A program made the translations under genes and the position numbers. From Viridibacterium sediminicola (GTDB lineage: Bacteria > Pseudomonadota > Gammaproteobacteria > Burkholderiales > Rhodocyclaceae), in contig NZ_JBDIVE010000011.1 in NCBI RefSeq assembly GCF_039631295.1, forward strand, positions 1 to 64,000: a DNA stretch of 64,000 nt. Reading direction: 5' to 3'. Shown one piece after another: positions 24,734 through 33,983 of this stretch (position 1 is its first letter; every line of letters starts with the position of its first letter). The notes under the pieces are model-generated. The model was given only the letters and a program-made list of their open reading frames with translations. It was not told the origin of the DNA and did no database searches.

Positions 24734-25651
24734 ATGTCCCAGGTGCAATCCCTGAGCCCGGCAGCGCGCAACAAATGGCTGGACGTGTTCGAAAACGTCT
24801 TGCCCAAGATCGTGATGGCGCCGACCTTCGTGATCTGCGTGGTGTTCTTCTATGGCTTCATCATCTGGACAGCCGTGCTGTCGATGACGCCCTCGCGCCT
24901 CTTGCCGCGTTACGAATTCATTGGCCTTGAGCAATACATCAGCCTCTTCGACAACGACCGTTGGTGGCTGGCGCTCAAGAACCTGGCTGCTTTCGGTGGG
25001 CTGTTCATCTTCGCCTGCCTGGCGATGGGCCTGCTGCTGGCGATTTTGCTCGATCAGCGCATCCGTGCCGAAGGCTTCATCCGCTCGATCTTTCTCTATC
25101 CGCTGGCGCTGTCCTTCATCGTCACCGGTACGGCCTGGAAGTGGATTCTCGATCCCTCGATCGGCTTCCAGAAAGTGATCAATGATCTGGGCTGGACCAG
25201 CTTTTCGTTCGACTGGATCAAGGACCCGGAGATGGCCATCTACACCGTCGTCATTGCCGGTATCTGGCAGTCTTCCGGCTTTGTGATGGCGCTGTTCCTC
25301 GCCGGCTTGCGCGGCATTGACGATGGCATCATCAAGGCGGCGAAGATCGATGGCGCCTCGATGCCGACGATCTACCGCCGCATCATCCTGCCCAGCCTGC
25401 GGCCGGTGTTCTTCTCCAGCTTCATGATTCTCGCCCACATCGCCATCAAGAGCTTCGACCTAGTCATGGCGCTCACCGGCGGCGGACCGGGCTACTCCAG
25501 CGATCTGCCGGCCACCTTCATGTACACCTTCGCCTTCACGCGCAACCAGATCGGCATGGGCGCGGCCTCAGCCATCGTCATGCTGATGATCGTGGTGTCG
25601 GTGATCGTGCCCTTCATGTATTCGGAATTGAGGAGCAGCAAACGTGGCTGA
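24734..25651 (+). CDS. Sugar ABC transporter permease, MalF/GtsB type
   Basis: This 305-aa inner-membrane protein has six predicted helices and the EAA loop AAKIDGASMPTIYRRIILP (about 213-231) that docks the ATPase. The N-terminal helix is near 20-45. The ATG at 24734 follows AGAGG. It overlaps the next permease by 8 bp. It forms the channel with the following gene for the sugar delivered by the binding protein. Confidence 0.93.
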   Translation: MSQVQSLSPAARNKWLDVFENVLPKIVMAPTFVICVVFFYGFIIWTAVLSMTPSRLLPRYEFIGLEQYISLFDNDRWWLALKNLAAFGGLFIFACLAMGLLLAILLDQRIRAEGFIRSIFLYPLALSFIVTGTAWKWILDPSIGFQKVINDLGWTSFSFDWIKDPEMAIYTVVIAGIWQSSGFVMALFLAGLRGIDDGIIKAAKIDGASMPTIYRRIILPSLRPVFFSSFMILAHIAIKSFDLVMALTGGGPGYSSDLPATFMYTFAFTRNQIGMGAASAIVMLMIVVSVIVPFMYSELRSSKRG

Positions 25652-26516
25652 GCACAGCGTCAAACCGAAAATGGGCTTCGGGCGCATCGCGCTCTACGCC
25701 TTCATCACCTATTGCTGCCTGTACTACCTCTTGCCGCTGACGGTGATGCTGTTCAATTCGATCAAGGATCTGAACGAACTCAAATCGGGCAACTTGCTGG
25801 CCTTCCCGCACACGGTCACCTTCGAGCCCTGGGTCAAGGCCTGGAACTCGGCCTGCACCGGCGTGACCTGCGACGGCCTCAAGGGCTACTTCTGGAATTC
25901 GGTGTCCTTCGTCGTGCCGGCGGTGCTGATCTCGGCGCTGATCGGCGCTTTCAACGGCTATGTGCTGACGATGTGGCGCTTCCGTGGTTCCGACGCCTTG
26001 TTCATGGCGCTGATGCTCGGCTGCTTCATCCCCTTCCAGGCGATCCTGCTGCCGATGGCGCAGACGCTGGGCGTGCTGGGCATTGCCAACTCGGTGGCCG
26101 GGCTGATCTTCGTGCACGTCGTGTATGGCATCGCCTTCACCACGCTGTTCTTCCGCAACTACTACGTGACCATTCCCGACGAGCTGGTGAAAGCCGCGCG
26201 CATCGACGGCGCCGGCTTCTTCACCATCTTCCGGCGCATCGTGCTGCCGCTGTCGGGGCCGATCATCGTGGTCACCGTGATCTGGCAATTCACCCAGATC
26301 TGGAACGACTTCCTGTTCGGCGTGGTGTTCTCCTCGGGTGAGCGTCAGCCGATCACGGTGGCACTCAACAACCTCGTGAATACCTCGACCGGCGTCAAGG
26401 AATACAACGTGGACATGGCCGCTGCGGTGATCGCTGCGTTGCCCACGCTGTTCGTCTACGTGGTGGCAGGCAAGTACTTCGTGCGCGGGCTGACGGCCGG
26501 CGCGGTCAAGGGTTGA
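25644..26516 (+). CDS. Sugar ABC transporter permease, MalG/GtsC type
   Basis: This 290-aa partner permease has six predicted helices and the EAA loop AARIDGAGFFTIFRRIVLP (about 183-201). It starts at GTG 25644, supported by AGGAG 9 nt upstream and the overlap with the previous gene. A short periplasmic loop with two cysteines (CTGVTC) is present near residue 72, as in glucose-type GtsC proteins. Confidence 0.93.
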   Translation: MAEHSVKPKMGFGRIALYAFITYCCLYYLLPLTVMLFNSIKDLNELKSGNLLAFPHTVTFEPWVKAWNSACTGVTCDGLKGYFWNSVSFVVPAVLISALIGAFNGYVLTMWRFRGSDALFMALMLGCFIPFQAILLPMAQTLGVLGIANSVAGLIFVHVVYGIAFTTLFFRNYYVTIPDELVKAARIDGAGFFTIFRRIVLPLSGPIIVVTVIWQFTQIWNDFLFGVVFSSGERQPITVALNNLVNTSTGVKEYNVDMAAAVIAALPTLFVYVVAGKYFVRGLTAGAVKG

Positions 26517-26573
26517 TCAGATCCGCAGCCTGCCAAGGCTGAGGACATTCACATAAAGACAAGGCACAACACA

Positions 26574-27683
26574 ATGGGCGCACTTTCCATCCGCAAGGTC
26601 CGCAAATCCTACGCCGGGACCGAGATACTCAAAGGCATCGATCTCGAAGTCGAGCAGGGCGAATTCCTCATCCTCGTCGGCCCCTCGGGCTGCGGCAAAT
26701 CGACCCTGCTGTCGATGATCGCCGGGCTCGACGACATCACTTCCGGCGAAGTGCATATCGCAGGCCGCCGCGTCAATGATCTGCCGCCGAAGGATCGCGA
26801 CATCGCCATGGTGTTCCAGTCCTACGCGCTGTACCCCTCGATGACGGTGCGCGAGAACATCTCCTTCGGCCTGGAGATCCGCAAGATTCCGCACGCCGAG
26901 CGCGAGGCGGCGGTCGATCGCGTCGCCAAGATCCTGCAGATCGAGCATCTGCTCGATCGCCGCCCCTCCCAGCTCTCCGGCGGCCAGCGCCAGCGTGTGG
27001 CGATGGGCCGTGCGATTGCGCGCAATCCGGCGCTGTTCCTGTTCGACGAGCCGCTGTCCAATCTGGATGCCAAGCTGCGCGTCGAGATGCGCACCGAGAT
27101 CAAGCTGCTGCATCAGCGCCTGGGGACCACCATCGTCTATGTCACGCACGACCAGATCGAGGCAATGACCCTGGGCGACAAGATCGCCGTGATGAAAGCG
27201 GGCGAGGTGCAGCAGTTCGGCACGCCCAACGAGATCTACCGCAATCCGGCCAATCTCTTCGTAGCGGGCTTCATGGGTTCGCCGGCGATGAACTTCATCC
27301 CGACCCGCGTGGTGGAGGCGGGCAGCGGCCTGGGTCTGGCGATGGAAAGCGGCGGCGAGCATTTCGTCTTCCCGGCCATCAATGGCGAGGCGCTGCGCAG
27401 CAAGCTGGGCAGCGAGATCATTCTCGGCATCCGTCCCGAGCAGATCACCGAAGTGGTCGATTCGCACGGCGATGTACCGCACGCGGTGACGCGCAGCATC
27501 AAGGTCGATCTGAGCGAGCCGACCGGGCCGGACACCTTGCTGCTGGTGCGCCTCAACAACACCAAGGTGACCTGCCGCGTCTGCCCGGATTTTGCGGCGC
27601 GCCCAGGCGAGCAGATGAAGCTGCTGTTCGATCTGTCAAAGGCGGTATATTTCGACCCCGCCACCGAGCAGCGCATCCGCTGA
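26574..27683 (+). CDS. Sugar ABC transporter ATPase, MalK/UgpC family
   Basis: This 369-aa ATPase has Walker A GPSGCGKST (36-44), the Q-loop FQSYALYP, signature LSGGQ (134-138), Walker B FLFDEP (155-160) and a C-terminal MalK-type regulatory domain (about 240-369). It powers import by the two preceding permeases. A 57-bp gap separates it from gtsC-like permease and 14 bp from the next gene. Confidence 0.95.
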   Translation: MGALSIRKVRKSYAGTEILKGIDLEVEQGEFLILVGPSGCGKSTLLSMIAGLDDITSGEVHIAGRRVNDLPPKDRDIAMVFQSYALYPSMTVRENISFGLEIRKIPHAEREAAVDRVAKILQIEHLLDRRPSQLSGGQRQRVAMGRAIARNPALFLFDEPLSNLDAKLRVEMRTEIKLLHQRLGTTIVYVTHDQIEAMTLGDKIAVMKAGEVQQFGTPNEIYRNPANLFVAGFMGSPAMNFIPTRVVEAGSGLGLAMESGGEHFVFPAINGEALRSKLGSEIILGIRPEQITEVVDSHGDVPHAVTRSIKVDLSEPTGPDTLLLVRLNNTKVTCRVCPDFAARPGEQMKLLFDLSKAVYFDPATEQRIR

Positions 27684-27697
27684 ACCTGCCAGAAGCC

Positions 27698-29512
27698 ATG
27701 CCCGCCTACGATAGTCCTCGCCTGCTCGCCGATATCGGCGCCACCTTCGCGCGTTTCGCGCTGGAGCAGGCGCCGGGGCGCATCGACCATGTCGTGGTGC
27801 TCAATTGCGACGACTACGCCGGCTTCGAGGACGTCACCCGCGCCTATCTGCAATCGCAAGCGCAGCAGGTGCGCCACGCGGCGATTGCGATTGCCAATCC
27901 GATCGATGGCGATCAGGTGCGCATGACCAATCGCAACTGGGCCTTCTCCATCGAGGCGGTGCGCCAGGCCCTGCAGCTCGACACCTTGCTGGTGGTCAAT
28001 GATTTCACCGCGCTGGCGATGGCCTTGCCGCGCCTGACGGCGAATGATCGCGTGCAGATCGGCGCTGGTCTGGCGCGCGAGAATGCCGTCATCGGTCTGC
28101 TCGGGCCGGGCACTGGGCTGGGCGTCTCCGGCCTGATTCCCACCGCAGAGCGCTGGGTGACCCTGGGCAGCGAGGGCGGGCACGCCAGCTTTTCGCCCAG
28201 CGATGCGCGTGAGCTGACGATTCTGCAATACGCCTGGCAGCGCTATCCGCATGTCTCGGCCGAGCGCCTGGTCTCCGGCGGCGGCATCGAGCTGTGTTAC
28301 GAGGCGCTGTCGGTAGCCGCCGGGCGCGGCGCGCAGCGTCTGGCTGCGCCACTCATCGTCGATGCTGCCTTGAGCGGCAAGGACGCCATCTGCAGCGATG
28401 CCCTGCAATGCTTTTGCGCCATGCTCGGCACCATTGCCGGTGATCTGGCGCTGACCCTGGGCGCCTTTGGCGGCGTCTATATTGGCGGCGGCATCGTGCC
28501 ACGCCTGGGCCAGTTCTTCGCCGAATCGGCGTTTCGCCAGCGCTTTGAAGCCAAGGGGCGTTTCGCCAGCTACCTGGCGGGCATTCCGACCTATGTGATC
28601 AGCGCCGCGCAGCCGGCTTTGCTGGGCGTCTCGGCGATCCTCAGCGACGCGCTGCGCCACCATGCCGGCAATACCGGCGACAGCCATTTGCTGGCCCTGA
28701 TCCGCCGCAGCCGCGACAGCTTCTCGCGCGCCGAGCAGCAAGTGGCCGATCTGGTGATGCTCAAGCCGCGCAGTGTGCTCGGCGAACCGGTGGCCGGCAT
28801 CGCGCAGATGGCCGGCGTCAGCCAGCCGACGGTGATCCGCTTCTGCCGCTCGCTGGGTTTCGAGGGCTTGCAGGACTTCAAGCTCAAGCTTGCTTCGGGC
28901 CTCACCGGAACCCTGCCGGTGCGCCACAGCCAGGTGCGCCACAGCGATGGCGTGCCCGACATCAGCGCCAAAGTGCTCGACAACACCGCCTCGGCGATCC
29001 TGCGCCTGCGTGACACGCTCAATATGGCGGCGATTGACGCGGCGACCGAGCTGCTCAGCAAAGCCAAGCGCCTGGAACTCTACGGCATCGGCAATTCGGG
29101 TCTGGTGGCGCAGGACGGGCAGCACAAGTTCTTCCGCTGCGGCGTGCCCTGCGTCGCCTATGCCGACACCCAGTTGCAGAAGATGTCGGCACGCACCCTG
29201 GCGGCGGGCGATGTGGTGATTGCGGTGTCCAGCTCCGGCCGGGTCGCCGAGCTGCTTGAAGCGGTCGCCCTGGCGCAGGCGGGCGGCGCGGCGGTGATTG
29301 CCATCACCACCAGTCAGTCACCGCTGGCGCGGCGTGCTGATGTGAGCATCAGCGTCGATCATGACGAGGACAGCGACCGCTTCCTGGCGATGATCTCGCG
29401 CATCCTGCATCTGCTGGTCATCGACATCCTCACCGTGGGCCTGGTGCTGCACGGCGCCGAACCGCGCATCCCCGACGAAGATCAGCCGGGGCAGATCTCG
29501 CATGTGAGCTGA
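27698..29512 (+). CDS. Fusion of a glucokinase-like domain to a HexR (RpiR-family) regulator
   Basis: This 604-aa protein joins a glucokinase-like domain (1-325) to an RpiR regulator: helix-turn-helix (about 340-400, AGVSQPTVIRFCRSLGF) and a SIS sugar-phosphate domain (about 440-590, LYGIGNSG). Such bifunctional fusions are known in Burkholderiales. Sugar-site residues N101-D102, E159 and H162 are kept, but the ATP phosphate-1 loop reads DIGATFAR instead of DIGGTNAR, so kinase activity may be reduced or lost. A separate intact glk lies 5 kb away. HexR senses KDPG and represses glucose catabolism genes; candidate operators lie before this operon and before glk. Start ATG 27698, 14 bp after the ATPase. 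Confidence 0.9.
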   Translation: MPAYDSPRLLADIGATFARFALEQAPGRIDHVVVLNCDDYAGFEDVTRAYLQSQAQQVRHAAIAIANPIDGDQVRMTNRNWAFSIEAVRQALQLDTLLVVNDFTALAMALPRLTANDRVQIGAGLARENAVIGLLGPGTGLGVSGLIPTAERWVTLGSEGGHASFSPSDARELTILQYAWQRYPHVSAERLVSGGGIELCYEALSVAAGRGAQRLAAPLIVDAALSGKDAICSDALQCFCAMLGTIAGDLALTLGAFGGVYIGGGIVPRLGQFFAESAFRQRFEAKGRFASYLAGIPTYVISAAQPALLGVSAILSDALRHHAGNTGDSHLLALIRRSRDSFSRAEQQVADLVMLKPRSVLGEPVAGIAQMAGVSQPTVIRFCRSLGFEGLQDFKLKLASGLTGTLPVRHSQVRHSDGVPDISAKVLDNTASAILRLRDTLNMAAIDAATELLSKAKRLELYGIGNSGLVAQDGQHKFFRCGVPCVAYADTQLQKMSARTLAAGDVVIAVSSSGRVAELLEAVALAQAGGAAVIAITTSQSPLARRADVSISVDHDEDSDRFLAMISRILHLLVIDILTVGLVLHGAEPRIPDEDQPGQISHVS

Positions 29513-29556
29513 TTGCGCGTGCAATCGGGCCAATGCGGACCCAAAAGGTGGACGAA

Positions 29557-29583
29557 AAAAAGCCCGGCTTGTGGCCGGGCTTT
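29557..29583 (+). terminator. Intrinsic terminator after the glucokinase-HexR gene
   Basis: AAAGCCCGGC (29558-29567) pairs with GCCGGGCTTT (29573-29582) around a 5-nt loop. A-rich on the left and T-containing on the right, it can also serve csp on the opposite strand. Confidence 0.85.
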
Positions 29584-29602
29584 TCTGGTGTCAGTGCGAA
29601 GC

Positions 29603-29806
29603 TTATTCCGGACGGATGTTGGAAGCTTGCTTGCCCTTCGGGCCTTGCGTGATGTCGAACGACACGCGTTGGTTCTCGGCCAGGGTCTTGAAACCATTGC
29701 TCTGAATTGCGGAGAAATGGGCGAAGAGGTCTTCACCACCACCGTCCGGAGTAATGAAGCCGAAACCCTTGGAGTCGTTGAACCACTTGACGGTACCAGT
29801 TGCCAT
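29603..29806 (-). CDS. Cold-shock-domain protein, CspA family
   Basis: This 67-aa OB-fold protein carries RNP1 (KGFGFI, 13-18) and RNP2 (LFAHF) nucleic-acid-binding motifs. It acts as an RNA chaperone or antiterminator. The start MATGTVKWFN is canonical, with AGGA upstream. The 256-bp region before it, up to mogA, would form a long 5' leader typical of csp genes, including a GCCCC/GGGGC hairpin near 30000-30010. Confidence 0.96.
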   Translation of the reverse strand: MATGTVKWFNDSKGFGFITPDGGGEDLFAHFSAIQSNGFKTLAENQRVSFDITQGPKGKQASNIRPE

Positions 29807-30062
29807 GTTTGATAAGTCCTGAAAAAAATAAAGATTGGGCTCGCGCCCGAGAACGAAAATCAAGAGAGGGATGGCCAACCGGAGCGTTGAATGACGCTGG
29901 AGAAAAGCACTACAACTACTGCTTGAAAATCGTGTTCGCGACTATGGCGTGCAAAGGGCATCTTGGCAAGCTTTATTTGCTGCGAGTGCGAAAACTATGC
30001 CCTTTGGGGCATGTTTTGCTGTGTTTGTGCATAAATCGAACCAAAAAAGCGCTACAAGTTGC
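29807..30062 (-). other. Probable long 5' leader and promoter region of csp
   Basis: This gap of 256 bp has no supported gene. It contains the palindrome ATGCCCTTTGGGGCAT (29997-30012) and several short hairpins. Cold-shock genes commonly have long structured leaders, and this one probably belongs to csp, since mogA ends at its far side. Confidence 0.45.
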
Positions 30063-30683
30063 CTACAGGTTGCCATTTGGCCTTGCGGCACTTTTCGGCC
30101 GGAAAGCCTTGCAGACCGCGCTGTTCGTCTCGATGAAGGGGCCGCCGATGAGGTCGATGCAGTAGGGCACGGCAGCAAAAATGCCTTCAACCAGCAAATT
30201 TCCCTCGGCATCACGCAAACCTTCGAGGGTTTCGCGGATCGCCTTGGGCTGGCCGGGCAGGTTGATGATCAGGCTTTTGCCGCGAATCACCGCAGTCTGG
30301 CGCGAGAGGATCGCGGTCGGCACGAAGTGCCGCGAGATGCGCCGCATCTCCTCGCCAAAGCCCGGCATCTCGCGTCCGCCAACGGCCAGGGTGGCTTCCG
30401 GCGTGACGTCGCGCGGCGCCGGGCCGGTGCCGCCGGTGGTGACGATCAGGTGGCAGCCGGCCTTGTCGGCCAGTTCGATCAGCGTGCGCTCTATCTGTAG
30501 ACGCTCATCGGCAATCAGGCGCTGCTCGGCGCGCCACGGGCAGGCCAGGGCGCTGCCGAACCAGTCGAGCAGGGCAGGAATGCCCTGGTCGGCATAGACA
30601 CCGCTCGATGCGCGGTCGCTGATCGAGACCAGGCCGATCACGAAGGGATGTTCGGCGCTGGCGGCAACAGGGCTATTACTCAT
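30063..30683 (-). CDS. mogA: Molybdopterin adenylyltransferase MogA
   Basis: This 206-aa MoaB/MogA-fold protein adenylylates molybdopterin before molybdate insertion. The TTGGTGPAPRDVTPEA loop (about 82-97) binds the substrate; VSISDRASSG (19-28) and the INLPGQPKAI segment are typical. The ATG at 30683 overlaps the 3' end of darP by 8 bp, so the two are co-transcribed. The msrP-encoded reductase at 55125 is one molybdopterin enzyme in this window that would need it. Confidence 0.94.
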   Translation of the reverse strand: MSNSPVAASAEHPFVIGLVSISDRASSGVYADQGIPALLDWFGSALACPWRAEQRLIADERLQIERTLIELADKAGCHLIVTTGGTGPAPRDVTPEATLAVGGREMPGFGEEMRRISRHFVPTAILSRQTAVIRGKSLIINLPGQPKAIRETLEGLRDAEGNLLVEGIFAAVPYCIDLIGGPFIETNSAVCKAFRPKSAARPNGNL

Positions 30684-31221
30684 CGTCTTGCGGCTCGCTG
30701 ATTTCGTCGGCGGCGTGCAGCGCGTCGTCGAGCTCGCGCAGCAGCTGGTAGATTTCACGGTAGGCGCGCGGCGGGCGTGCCTGTTCCTTGTCGCGCAGGG
30801 CATTGCGGCGCAGCTGGCGCAGGTGTTGCAGATCGGCGCCGGGGTAGGTCGAGGCGATTTCGCTGGCGACCTGTTCGTCGGCGAGGAAGCGATCACGCAG
30901 GGCTTCGAGGCGATGCATGCGTGCCGTTTCGGCGCGTGACTTGCCCTTGGAGGCTTCCAGCGCCGCACGGATCGGCTCCGGATCAACGTCGCGCATCAGC
31001 TTGCCGATGTACTGGATCTGCCGGCGCATGGCTTCGTTGCGGCCTTCGATGCGCTGCGCATCGCGCAGGGCCTCACGCAGGGTGTCGGGGATGTCGAGGC
31101 GCGCCAGGCGCTCCTTGGGCAGCTTGACGAGGGCTTCGCCCAGTTCCTGCAGGGCTTGCATATCGCGCTTCTTCTGCGATTTGCTGGGGCCGTCGTATTC
31201 GAAATTATCGGTGGTGGGCAT
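30676..31221 (-). CDS. darP: Ribosome maturation protein DarP (YjgA, DUF615)
   Basis: This 181-aa highly charged helical protein opens with the family motif PSKSQKKRDMQALQELGE (about 12-29) and continues with LPKERLARL. DarP promotes maturation of the 50S subunit peptidyl-transferase centre in E. coli. It is divergent from pmbA, with which it is paired in most proteobacteria, and overlaps mogA. Confidence 0.93.
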   Translation of the reverse strand: MPTTDNFEYDGPSKSQKKRDMQALQELGEALVKLPKERLARLDIPDTLREALRDAQRIEGRNEAMRRQIQYIGKLMRDVDPEPIRAALEASKGKSRAETARMHRLEALRDRFLADEQVASEIASTYPGADLQHLRQLRRNALRDKEQARPPRAYREIYQLLRELDDALHAADEISEPQDDE

Positions 31222-31283
31222 GAGGTTTTGGAGAAGCGATCAGGCTAAGATTATAGCCTTTGTCACAACCGTGCCCGAACGAG

Positions 31284-32642
31284 ATGCCGCGCAAGAACGA
31301 TGGATTCAGCTATACCCGTGATCAGTTGCAGGAAATTGCCCGTGAAGTACTCGACTACGCCCGCCATCGTGGCGCCACGGCGTGCGAGACCGATGTCTCA
31401 GAGGGCTTCGGCTTTTCGGTGACGGTGCGGCGCGGTGAGGTCGAGACCATCGAGTACAACCGCGACAAGGGCGTCGGCGTCACTATTTACTTGGGCCATC
31501 GCCGTGGCCACGCCAGTTCTTCGGATTTCTCGCGTGCGGCGCTGCGCGCTGCGGTCGACGCAGCGATGTCGATTGCCAGCTTCACCGCCGAAGACGATTG
31601 CGCCGGCCTCGCCGATGAAGATCTGCTCTGGCACGGTCCGGCCAGCTTTGTCGAGGGCATGAAGCTCTACGCGCCCTGGGCGCTGACGGTGGAAGAGGCG
31701 ACCGCGCTGGCTTGTCGCTGCGAGGCCGCTGCTTTTGCGGTGAGCCCGGAGATCCGCAATTCCGAAGGCGCCAGCGTGTCCAGCCAGCAGTCGCAATTCG
31801 TGGCGGGCAACAGCAATGGCTTCCTCGATGGCTTTGCCACCTCGCGTCATTCCATAGCCTGTTCGGTGATCGCCGGCGAGGGCGAGGCGATGCAGCGCGA
31901 CGACTGGTACAGCTCGCGCCGTGATGCCAGCGGTCTGGCCGCACCCGAAGCGATTGGCGATTACGCCGCACGGCGCGCGCTGTCGCGTCTGGGCGCTCGT
32001 CGTGTGCCGACCTGCGCGGTGCCGGTGATCTTCGAGGCGCCGCTGGCCTGTGGCCTGCTCGGCAATTTCGTGCAGGCCGCCAGCGGTGGCAGCCTGTATC
32101 GCAAATCCTCGTTCCTGCTCGATTCGCTGGGCCAGCAGATTTTCGCACCGCATATTTCCCTGCATGAAAATCCGCACCTGCCGGGCGCACAAGCGAGCAG
32201 CCCCTTTGATGACGAAGGCGTGGCCACCACGCCGCGCGATGTGGTCAAAGACGGTGTGCTGCAAGGCTATTTCCTCGGCAGTTATTCGGCACGCAAGCTG
32301 GGTATGCGCTCGACCGGCAATGCCGGCGGCAGCCATAACCTGAGTCTGGCGCCGGGGCAGCGCAGTCTTGACGAGCTGGCGCGTGAAGTTTCGCGCGGCT
32401 TGCTGGTGACCGATCTGCTCGGTCATGGCGTCAATTATGTGACCGGCGATTATTCGCGCGGCGCGGCGGGTTTCTGGGTCGAGCATGGCGAGATCCAGTA
32501 CCCGGTTCAGGAAATCACCATCGCCGGCAATATGCGCGAGATGTTCAAGCAGATCAGCTTGCTGGGCAATGACAGCGTCGTGCGTGGCGGCAAGCAGGCG
32601 CCTTCGCTGGTGGTTGAGGGCATGACTGTCGCGGGGAGTTAG
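31284..32642 (+). CDS. pmbA: Metalloprotease-related protein PmbA (TldE)
   Basis: This 452-aa protein is the TldE subunit of the TldD/TldE protease, which matures peptides such as microcin B17 and degrades CcdA. TldE-like features include GGSLYRKSSFLLDS, STGNAGGSHN and the ending NDSVVRGGKQAPSLVVEGMTVAGS. The zinc motif belongs to the partner TldD, which is not in the window. ATG 31284 (MPRKND) was chosen; a TTG at 31260 would extend it by 8 residues. Confidence 0.93.
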   Translation: MPRKNDGFSYTRDQLQEIAREVLDYARHRGATACETDVSEGFGFSVTVRRGEVETIEYNRDKGVGVTIYLGHRRGHASSSDFSRAALRAAVDAAMSIASFTAEDDCAGLADEDLLWHGPASFVEGMKLYAPWALTVEEATALACRCEAAAFAVSPEIRNSEGASVSSQQSQFVAGNSNGFLDGFATSRHSIACSVIAGEGEAMQRDDWYSSRRDASGLAAPEAIGDYAARRALSRLGARRVPTCAVPVIFEAPLACGLLGNFVQAASGGSLYRKSSFLLDSLGQQIFAPHISLHENPHLPGAQASSPFDDEGVATTPRDVVKDGVLQGYFLGSYSARKLGMRSTGNAGGSHNLSLAPGQRSLDELAREVSRGLLVTDLLGHGVNYVTGDYSRGAAGFWVEHGEIQYPVQEITIAGNMREMFKQISLLGNDSVVRGGKQAPSLVVEGMTVAGS

Positions 32643-32801
32643 GCAGGTGTGGTACGCCGCATCCGCCACAGGCGGAATGCGGTCTGGCCCAACGCAGGCC
32701 AGCGGGTTAACCCCTGAGGCTTTATGCACGATTGTTTCTATAATCGGCGACGCAAGCCGATTTGACACAAACCGATGCACCCATAAGAGGAGACTAGCAA
32801 A

Positions 32802-33893
32802 GTGGAACGTCGTTCATTTCTGAAAAAGGCGAGTGTGGGCATGGCTGCCGGTGCAGTGGCTGCGCCGGCCATTGCGCAATCTGCACCGACAATCAAATGG
32901 CGCCTGGCTTCGAGCTTCCCGAAGAGCCTGGACACCATTTTCGCGGCGGCTGAAGTCGTTGCGCAGCACGTCAAGGCTGCCACCGGCGGTAAGTTCGACA
33001 TCCAGATCTTCGCGGCGGGCGAACTGGTGCCCGGCCTGGGCGTGCTCGACGCCGTCAAGGACGGCACCGTCGAGTGCTGCCATACCGCCGGTTATTACTT
33101 CATCGGCAAGGATCCGACTTTCGCCTTCGATGCGGCGATTCCCTTCGGCCTCAATTCGCGCCAGCAAAACGCCTGGCTGTGGGAAGGCGGTGGCATGGAG
33201 CTGCTGCGTGACTTCTTCAAGGACTACAACATCCACAACATTCCCTGTGGCAACACCGGCACGCAGATGGGCGGCTGGTATCGCAAGGAACTCAAGACCC
33301 TGGCCGACCTCAAGGGCCTGAAGATGCGCATCGGCGGCCTCGGTGGCCCGGTGCTGGCTCGTCTGGGCGTGGTGCCGCAGCAAATTGCGGCGGGCGACAT
33401 CTACCCGGCGCTGGAAAAAGGCACCATCGACGCCGTCGAATGGGTCGGCCCCTATGACGACGAGAAGCTCGGCTTCAACAAGGTCGCCAAGTACTATTAC
33501 TACCCCGGCTTCTGGGAAGGCAGCGCGCAGCTCTCGCTGTACATCAACCAGAAGAAGTTCCAGGAGCTGCCCAAGGAATACCAGCAGATCCTCGAAGACG
33601 CCTGCGCCTACGCCCACCTGGAAATGCAGGCGCGCTACGACATCAAGAACGTCAACGCGCTGCGCCGTCTAGCCGCTGCCGGTACCCAGCTGCGCGCCTT
33701 CTCCAAGGAAGTGATGAGCGCCGCCAACAAGGAAGCCTTTGCCATGTACGACGAGTACTCGGCGAAGAACCCGAAGTGGAAGAAGATCTACGAGCCCTGG
33801 AAGAAATTCCGTGACGACGAACTGTTGTGGTTCGGCGTCGCCGAGAAGAGCTTCGACGACTTCGTGCACAGCACTCGCGGCGGCAAGCGCTAA
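32802..33893 (+). CDS. TRAP transporter substrate-binding protein, DctP family, Tat-exported
   Basis: This 363-aa periplasmic protein has a twin-arginine signal (RRSFLKKASVG, ending PAIAQ near 26) and the DctP fold. The family arginine in GLKMRIGGLGG and the CGNTGTQMGGW segment resemble the TakP/2-oxoacid-type group. It starts at GTG 32802 with AGAGGAGA upstream. A TATAAT lies at 32739. No DctQ or DctM membrane subunits lie nearby, so it must use subunits encoded elsewhere or be an orphan. A hairpin terminator follows. Confidence 0.9.
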   Translation: MERRSFLKKASVGMAAGAVAAPAIAQSAPTIKWRLASSFPKSLDTIFAAAEVVAQHVKAATGGKFDIQIFAAGELVPGLGVLDAVKDGTVECCHTAGYYFIGKDPTFAFDAAIPFGLNSRQQNAWLWEGGGMELLRDFFKDYNIHNIPCGNTGTQMGGWYRKELKTLADLKGLKMRIGGLGGPVLARLGVVPQQIAAGDIYPALEKGTIDAVEWVGPYDDEKLGFNKVAKYYYYPGFWEGSAQLSLYINQKKFQELPKEYQQILEDACAYAHLEMQARYDIKNVNALRRLAAAGTQLRAFSKEVMSAANKEAFAMYDEYSAKNPKWKKIYEPWKKFRDDELLWFGVAEKSFDDFVHSTRGGKR

Positions 33894-33914
33894 ACGCTCC
33901 ACTGCCCGCGTCAC

Positions 33915-33945
33915 AGCCCGTCGCAGCCTCTGCGGCGGGCTTTTT
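33915..33945 (+). terminator. Intrinsic terminator after the TRAP binding protein
   Basis: An 11-bp stem (33915-33925 with 33931-33941, one G-T pair) has a 5-nt loop and five T. It separates dctP from miaA, which has its own start 38 bp later. Confidence 0.85.
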
Positions 33946-33983
33946 CATGTCCGCCTGCGCGCCGAGCCGCTACACTGGCGGCC

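Noticed and set aside
27236..29125. A 629-codon reverse frame opposite the glucokinase-HexR gene
   Set aside because: It lies wholly opposite a well-supported fusion gene, has shadow-type composition and matches no family.
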